Source: Apostichopus japonicus (Eukaryota > Echinodermata > Holothuroidea > Aspidochirotida > Stichopodidae). From it: 64,000 nt of DNA. Location of the stretch: the NCBI RefSeq assembly GCF_037975245.1, contig NC_092579.1, positions 10,940,678 through 11,004,677 of the forward strand, given 5' to 3'. Positions within the stretch are counted from its first letter, which is position 1. Every line of letters starts with the position of its first letter. Below, piece by piece: positions 59,120-64,000 of this stretch. A model generated the notes under the pieces. It did not search any database. It had not been told where the DNA came from and worked only from the letters and a program-made list of their open reading frames with translations. The position numbers and the translations under genes are program-made.

Positions 59120-60381
59120 TTACAAATGACGACGAACCTCACCTTCAGTAACCGTGATGTCACAGTAAGAATTTGTGAACTGCTGTTGAAAATCGTCGTG
59201 TTCAGCTGAAAAATCATGTCGATCGAAACGATTATAAAAGCAATTCAGTTCGTTCGCATAGTCTTCATCCACTCTGGGTAATAGGCAAGATTTTGGTTTA
59301 TTGTTGTAACCACTCATCAAGCGCACGCCTTCCCAGACGCGCTTCATGTTGCCACCAGTAAAATGCCCTTCAACTTTGTCCTTGTACGCTGCCCTCTCCT
59401 CGCGAATAATCCTTTTCAGTTTAGACCGGATTTTCTTCAATCCCTCCTGATCTCCTTTACCGAAGAGCCCTTTCTTCCTATTGATGACGTCCTTTACCCG
59501 TTTCGTAATCCAAGGTTTGTTGTTAGGATAAACTTTAATCTGCTTTGTTGGAATTGTAAGTTCAACACAAAAATTTATGTAATCGCTTACTGTTTCCGTC
59601 AATTCATCCAAGTCCCCGGCAGCTTCTATAAAGGCATTCCAATCAGTAGCATCCAGTTCAGCTCTAAGATGTTCTAAGCTGTCTTCGTTCCATTGTTGAA
59701 CAGTCACGTTCGACGGTTTCTGCCTCTGAACAATAGGTCTGTACTTGGGTAGTAAGTTGATGAGGTTATGATCGGCATTACCAAGGGCTGGCAATTGAAT
59801 GGAGTTGTAGGCATCCTTTACGTTTGAATAGAGCAAATCCAGGGTAGCAGTAGCTCGTGTTGTGCAAGTCACATGTTGATAGTAGTGCACATTACTTTTC
59901 CGGAGGCTACAATGATTGAAATCCCCATTGACGATGAATAATGCGTCGGGAGATGCCGTTTCCAATTCATGTATCACGTCACACAGTTCCAAAGCAGCCA
60001 AGCAGCACTCCGATGAGGAACATAAACAGTACAAACAATGACATGGGAGAACTCCCTGGGTAAATAGTACGGCCTCAAACTGACTGTCAGAATCTCAACG
60101 TTTGTAGAACATGAATGATGCTTGATGGTTGCATGGTTGGGATGGCACCAATTCTCGTTGACATATAAGCATACACCTCCCCCTTTCTCCTTCCCCGAAT
60201 CAGTAGTCCGATCACCTCGCATTAACTTGAATCCATTGACTGATACATGAGCGTCATTATGATGTTCAGTAAGCCAGGTCTCCGTGAATGACATGAGACT
60301 AGCATTCCGAAATTCATTTAGGTAGTTCACATTGGCACATAGCTCGTCGATCTTATTGCTCAGGGATTGAACGTTACCCAT
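59120..60381 (-). pseudogene. LINE apurinic-like endonuclease part, frameshifted
   Basis: Two overlapping frames (59,974-60,381 and 59,120-60,034) together cover the EEP endonuclease: NVQSLSNKIDEL and SFTETWL (catalytic Glu), then VNGDFNH and GNADHNLI (catalytic Asp/His). The domain nicks target DNA to prime reverse transcription. A frameshift in the 59,975-60,030 overlap breaks it. The linker to the polymerase ends at an in-frame TAA (~59,118). Confidence 0.85.
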
Positions 60382-61980
60382 AATAATAGTTGGTATAAAA
60401 GGCTTACATTTCTGTCTACGTATCCGTCTTTTAACACCTCCCGGTTTTCCTCGTTTCCTTTTCTTGATTTCTTTCGGAATGTCCGCATAGTTGAAACGTT
60501 AGAACCTTTGATTCCATGTTCAGTAATGTTCCATGAACTTCTAGTGTAGAACGAGTGTCGAAAACGTAGAAATTTCAAGAGCATGAGCGAGTTGCGTCGC
60601 CACTAGGGTAGCGCCACCAAGAAAGTCAATAATAAATCAGCCTCGCAGGAAATGTTTTGAACAATATTGCCATTCCACATATTTTTATATTTATATTGTA
60701 TGTTAGTTAGTAAACATTATCTTTCGTATGAATTTGACTTCAGATCAGTGTTCGCTCTAAGGTGCGGGATTCCCTTCAACTGATTCAGTAATCCCGCAAA
60801 GAAAACATTTGTCTGCTGGAAATCCCCGCATCGTTTTCTTGCATTCGCGATAAGTTTATACTCAATGCACAACGTATTCACTTGACTGTATAGAGAAAAA
60901 AACTCTGAAAATCAGTAGAGAAGTTACCAATTGTGTACAAAAAGAAAGTTGGTACACCTTTCAAATTTTACGAAAGATCGAGCAAAACACTTTTGAAAAA
61001 TTCACGCGAAACTGGCATATCGTGCTAAATGCAACTAATGTCATGTAAACAATGCTCTAGTACACCCATTTATGAATAAACCGTAAGACCACATCTGGTG
61101 TTAAGCGGGGGAAAAGAAAGTATTTTCTAGAATTTCCAAAAATACAGAAAAAATAATATCCTACCATAGTTAAGTGTATAGCAAATAGCCTAACCACCTC
61201 GTCGGTTACGGATCTCACGTAACTACAAAATCACAACTAATTGTATTTTGCAAAGTTGACATTTTCTACAAGAACATGGAAACAATATTTAGCATTTAGT
61301 TAATCATGCCGAGTGGCCTAAAACATATATGTTATTACAAGGTCTACTTTCATAAAGATGGCCATAGCTATAGGGGCCTTGATGTCGTGCTATGCGTGTA
61401 TGGTATGGACTGTGCCTCTTGTTTCATGGGGAATAGATTGTGTTGTTCATGCGGAGGAGTCAGTTGGCTTGAGGTGTGTTTTACTTACCTAAATTTTACA
61501 GAGATATTTTACCTACTTTTCTTGAACGTCTAAGATAATATTTCGCATAACTTAACCGATCCTTTACTGACTGACCTAATTAATTATAGAGTGGAGCCAA
61601 AACATTTTACTCCATGAAACCTTCCTTGGAAACGTGCCAAAAAATGTTAACAAGCAGGTGTTAGACAGGGGTGAGCTCACTGTTGTTTAGCAAGGTGCCT
61701 GGGAAAATTCGCAGCACATGTAGCCTACCGTAGTATTTAAGTAGGGTACTGCAGTTGTAAACTGATGTACGTATAGTGCACGCTATTCATTGTTAGGCAG
61801 TCTATAAACGGGGCTTTGCCGAACGTTGTTTGTTTCATAATATCGGAAGTTTTGAAAGTTTAACTTTTTAAAGATTGTAAGACAGATTAAATCTCTTTTC
61901 GTTTCATAACATAATATAGCTACTCTAACTTGTCATTTTAAAATTTTCATCAGTTTCGTGACAATTTAAATTAAAAAAGT

Positions 61981-62286
61981 TGTTAAAGAGGGTAATTAAA
62001 TAAAAACAAACTGTTCTGAGTTCCTTTACACACGCTAATATAATACACTCACTATTTGTATATACACTAGTTCACCGTAATGTTCCCTTGAAGGTTCACT
62101 CGAAGGTTCACTCGAAGGTTCGCTCGAAGGTTCGCTCGAAGGTTCGCTTGAAGGTTCACTTGATTGTTCACTTGATTGTTCACTAGAATATTTGCTTGAT
62201 TAATGATATATATAGTCCAACACTAACACTCAAAAACCCCACCAGTGATCCTGTAGAAGGAGGTGAAAACAAAGTCAACACTAACA
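61981..62286 (-). repeat. 3' LTR of a Copia element
   Basis: 306 bases starting TGTTA at 61,981 and ending TAACA at 62,286, an inverted-end pair. The dispersed repeat that continues at 47.85 and 54.75 kb is cut exactly here, marking the insertion. Between about 62,089 and 62,190 a 12-base word (GTTCACTCGAAG and variants) repeats about eight times in a region that would be U3-like or nearby. The upstream LTR lies outside the window, so age and target duplication cannot be judged. Confidence 0.8.
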
Positions 62287-62312
62287 AAACTCCCCTTTCT
62301 TCTTTTCAAAAA
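62287..62312 (-). other. Copia polypurine tract
   Basis: On the minus strand AAAAGAAGAAAGGGGAG lies three bases before the 3' LTR start, the position and composition of a plus-strand primer. Confidence 0.75.
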
Positions 62313-62335
62313 CAAAAGGATCAACTGGTGAGACA

Positions 62336-63787
62336 CTAATGTAAATCACTATGACACTGTAAGTTTCCCATCTGTAAGATGTCCATGAGACTCTTGCAAG
62401 ACGCACCATGCTTTGTCATACAATTGGAAATCTGATCACTGCTCTCAATCCAACTAACTCTAGAAAGTTCTCCTTTGTGCAACATCTCCTTGATACTCCC
62501 TATCTCTACCCTCAGACGCTTTTCACTCACAACTTTGGTAGAGTGAATGTTCTCAAACAAAGATTTATTGTCCGTGCACACATCAATGGGTATCATGTTT
62601 TTCTTGGGTTTGTTGAAAATCACCTCTGACAAAAGATAACCAAGGCAAAACGCTGAATCCAGGCCATCCGCCATTGATAGCGCCTCTGCTGCTAAAGTGC
62701 TTCTTACAACTCTTCTAATCTTTCCAGATCGCCATGCTAACGGACAAGAAATGTTGTCTTTTCCCTTTAGTAACACTATATGACCACCAGCACTGGACAC
62801 TCCATCTTGTAAGTTTGCATATGATGCATCACAGTACACAACTAACCTCAGTTGTTCTTGGTCACCAAGATTAGGGAATAGGATGTGACTTTGCCTCATC
62901 TTTATCTTTTTGATCACCTTGTTAGCCTGTAATAAGTCTTTCACCTTCGGTTCCTTTGTTGTAGTACTAAGTTCCAGGGCATCATAACTTATATCAGGTC
63001 TGGTTTGATTGGATGCCCACTGCACCTGACCAATGGCACCTCTTAATTGTGTGACTTCACTTTGTTTTAGTAGAAATTCCTTTTGTGCCACTCTAGCTGC
63101 TGGACCTGGGATCTCTGTTATGGATTCTATGTAGGAATTTTGTGTCAGCACAATGCCATCTACATCATGGGCAATCTCTAGTCCAATGTATTGAAAAGCT
63201 CCCTCTGCTTCTTTGCCTATCTTGAAAGCAGACTTTATCTTCTCTACCACAATTCTCTTAAAGTCTTCTGTTCCAGCCCATAGAAAATCATCCACATGCA
63301 TTATGAGCATACCACTAAGTTTGTCGCCATGATGCCAGTAAAATAATGCCAAGTCTACTTCTGAACGGGAACATCCAAGTTTGTTAAGTTCATCTTGAAC
63401 GCTGAAATACCAGTGTCTAGAAGCATCATTTAAACCATAAACACACTTCCTTAATTTCCACACTTTGCCATGAGCATTCGCCTCTTTAGGTGGTCTTAAA
63501 AACATCTCACGGTTGATCTCATTACCTTGTAGAAAAGCAGCTTTGATATCAATGGAATGACATCTCCAGGAGTGTGTGGATGCAAGTGCAAGGAAAACCT
63601 TTAAAGTCTCTTTTGAAACTGTTGGAGAGTCAGCTTGTACACATTTTTGCTCCTCAAAACCACGTGCCACAAGTCTGGCTTTAGCAATCTTCTTACCATC
63701 AACTGACTTCTCTGTTATCACCCATCTAGTTGAGATTGCCGGCTGTCCACAGTCCTCTATTTCTTCATAAACCTGAATTTCGTCCAA
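62336..63787 (-). CDS. pol: Copia Pol: reverse transcriptase and RNase H
   Basis: 483 codons with Copia RT landmarks: ISTRWVITEK and KARLVARGFEE at the start, IDIKAAFLQG, VYGLNDASRHWY and the catalytic box MHVDDFLWAG (HVDD in place of YVDD). The RNase H region has VVYCDASYANLQDG, LAAEALSM and CTDNKSLFE, and ends with the SDQISNCMTKHGAS motif usual at Copia C-termini. Frame is intact to the stop, 26 bases from the polypurine tract. The apparent start is a TTG; the true frame should join 63,757-63,981 upstream, from which it is separated by a frameshift. Pol copies element RNA into DNA in cytoplasmic particles. Confidence 0.92.
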   Translation of the reverse strand: MDEIQVYEEIEDCGQPAISTRWVITEKSVDGKKIAKARLVARGFEEQKCVQADSPTVSKETLKVFLALASTHSWRCHSIDIKAAFLQGNEINREMFLRPPKEANAHGKVWKLRKCVYGLNDASRHWYFSVQDELNKLGCSRSEVDLALFYWHHGDKLSGMLIMHVDDFLWAGTEDFKRIVVEKIKSAFKIGKEAEGAFQYIGLEIAHDVDGIVLTQNSYIESITEIPGPAARVAQKEFLLKQSEVTQLRGAIGQVQWASNQTRPDISYDALELSTTTKEPKVKDLLQANKVIKKIKMRQSHILFPNLGDQEQLRLVVYCDASYANLQDGVSSAGGHIVLLKGKDNISCPLAWRSGKIRRVVRSTLAAEALSMADGLDSAFCLGYLLSEVIFNKPKKNMIPIDVCTDNKSLFENIHSTKVVSEKRLRVEIGSIKEMLHKGELSRVSWIESSDQISNCMTKHGASCKSLMDILQMGNLQCHSDLH

Positions 63788-63981
63788 TTTGTTAGCTCCT
63801 CAGTTTTAGCCAGTTTAACTTCTGCCTCTTCATGCCTGTGAACTGGTAGGAAAACTACATTAGCCTCTTCCCTGGAGCTAGAAATGTCTGCATCATTTGA
63901 ACTGTCTTCTATTACCTTCCAGTCTTCCACATCACTTTCAAAATCAAGTTCTTGAATATCTGAACCATCTTTATTCTTCAC
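63757..63981 (-). pseudogene. Upstream Copia Pol segment, frameshifted
   Basis: An acidic linker (DFESDVEDWKVIEDSSNDAD) leads to EELTNWTKF, which should continue as the VYEEIEDCGQPAISTRWV block that begins the downstream frame. The continuation lies in another frame, so a one- or two-base indel near 63,770-63,787 breaks Pol. Integrase and Gag lie beyond the window. Confidence 0.75.
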
Positions 63982-64000
63982 ATAAAACCAGGTACGGTAT

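Larger units (their letters stand above)
57600..60635 (-). mobile_element. Rex1/L2-like LINE, nearly full ORF2, inactivated
   Basis: The 3,024-base insertion (57,606-60,629) is flanked by TAATAA at 57,600-57,605 and 60,630-60,635. Copy A has the empty site at ~39,060 (GCTGTAATAAATCAG). Reading on the minus strand it runs from endonuclease to reverse transcriptase, and ends with TTTGGGATCAATAAAG-like sequence and short TTATC repeats, the 3' tail style of Rex1/L2-type LINEs. The coding region carries a frameshift near 60.0 kb and stops near 59,118 and 58,664. Confidence 0.9.
52361..61863 (+). repeat. Copy B of the large direct duplication (9.5 kb)
   Basis: Counterpart of 33,484-40,714. It contains private insertions at 53,401-55,053 (hAT-like) and 57,606-60,629 (LINE) and 78 extra bases at 55,226-55,303. 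It lacks the TA-target element and MITE of copy A. Both its edges continue into intact repeats, so it is likely the source copy. Confidence 0.93.

Noticed and set aside
59363-59677. Plus-strand frames inside the LINE (57,887-58,171; 58,626-59,018; 59,363-59,677)
   Set aside because: They are antisense shadows of the LINE endonuclease and reverse transcriptase.

Overview
This window is eukaryotic, repeat-dominated animal DNA. I see no operons, Shine-Dalgarno sites or dense coding. Several things point to a marine deuterostome, most likely an echinoderm and possibly a sea cucumber: TTAGGG-type interstitial telomere repeats, frequent TAGGCCTA and TACTGTACAGTA words, AGGTCA-rich dispersed repeats, a tRNA-derived SINE, and a mix of BEL/Pao, Copia, Penelope-like, Rex1/L2-like LINE and hAT-like elements. 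The taxon is inferred from repeat style, not from a recognised gene. I recognise no complete host gene. A few coding-like short open frames are listed at low confidence.

Layout. 1-5.5 kb is intergenic or intronic sequence with simple repeats and an AGGTCA-rich repeat. 5.52-8.69 kb is a young gag-only BEL/Pao-type LTR element with near-identical LTRs, a 5-bp target duplication and one intact Gag frame. 8.79-11.57 kb holds three short hAT-like elements, each with an 8-bp target duplication (one imperfect). 16.3-17.3 kb is a tandem pair of a repeat rich in the word TTCGGACAC.

17,722-32,686 is the main discovery: a ~15 kb Foldback-like DNA transposon flanked by a perfect 9-bp target duplication. 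Each end has a ~160-bp terminal inverted repeat with GCGGACAWTA direct repeats. Inside each end is a long array of a ~216-bp satellite, ~28 copies on the left and ~14 on the right, in opposite orientation. The ~5 kb core carries a Ulp1/SENP-type (C48) cysteine protease frame with all catalytic residues, two small coding-like frames and a decayed satellite monomer. No transposase is visible.

33.48-40.71 kb (copy A) and 52.36-61.86 kb (copy B) are a direct, nearly identical duplication. B keeps a full SINE at its left edge and an intact repeat at its right edge, and A is cut inside both, so A looks like the derived copy. Since duplication, A gained a 2.06-kb element with a TA target and a 415-bp MITE; B gained a 1.65-kb hAT-like element and a 3.0-kb Rex1/L2-like LINE. 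Each copy therefore shows the empty site of the other. Between them lie a Penelope-like GIY-YIG remnant (43.9-44.5 kb), a second telomere-like repeat copy (46.4 kb), a coding-like 82-residue frame (47.1 kb) and a multi-inverted-repeat element (50.2-50.8 kb). The window ends inside a minus-strand Copia element whose 3' LTR (61,981-62,286) cuts the repeat that borders copy B.
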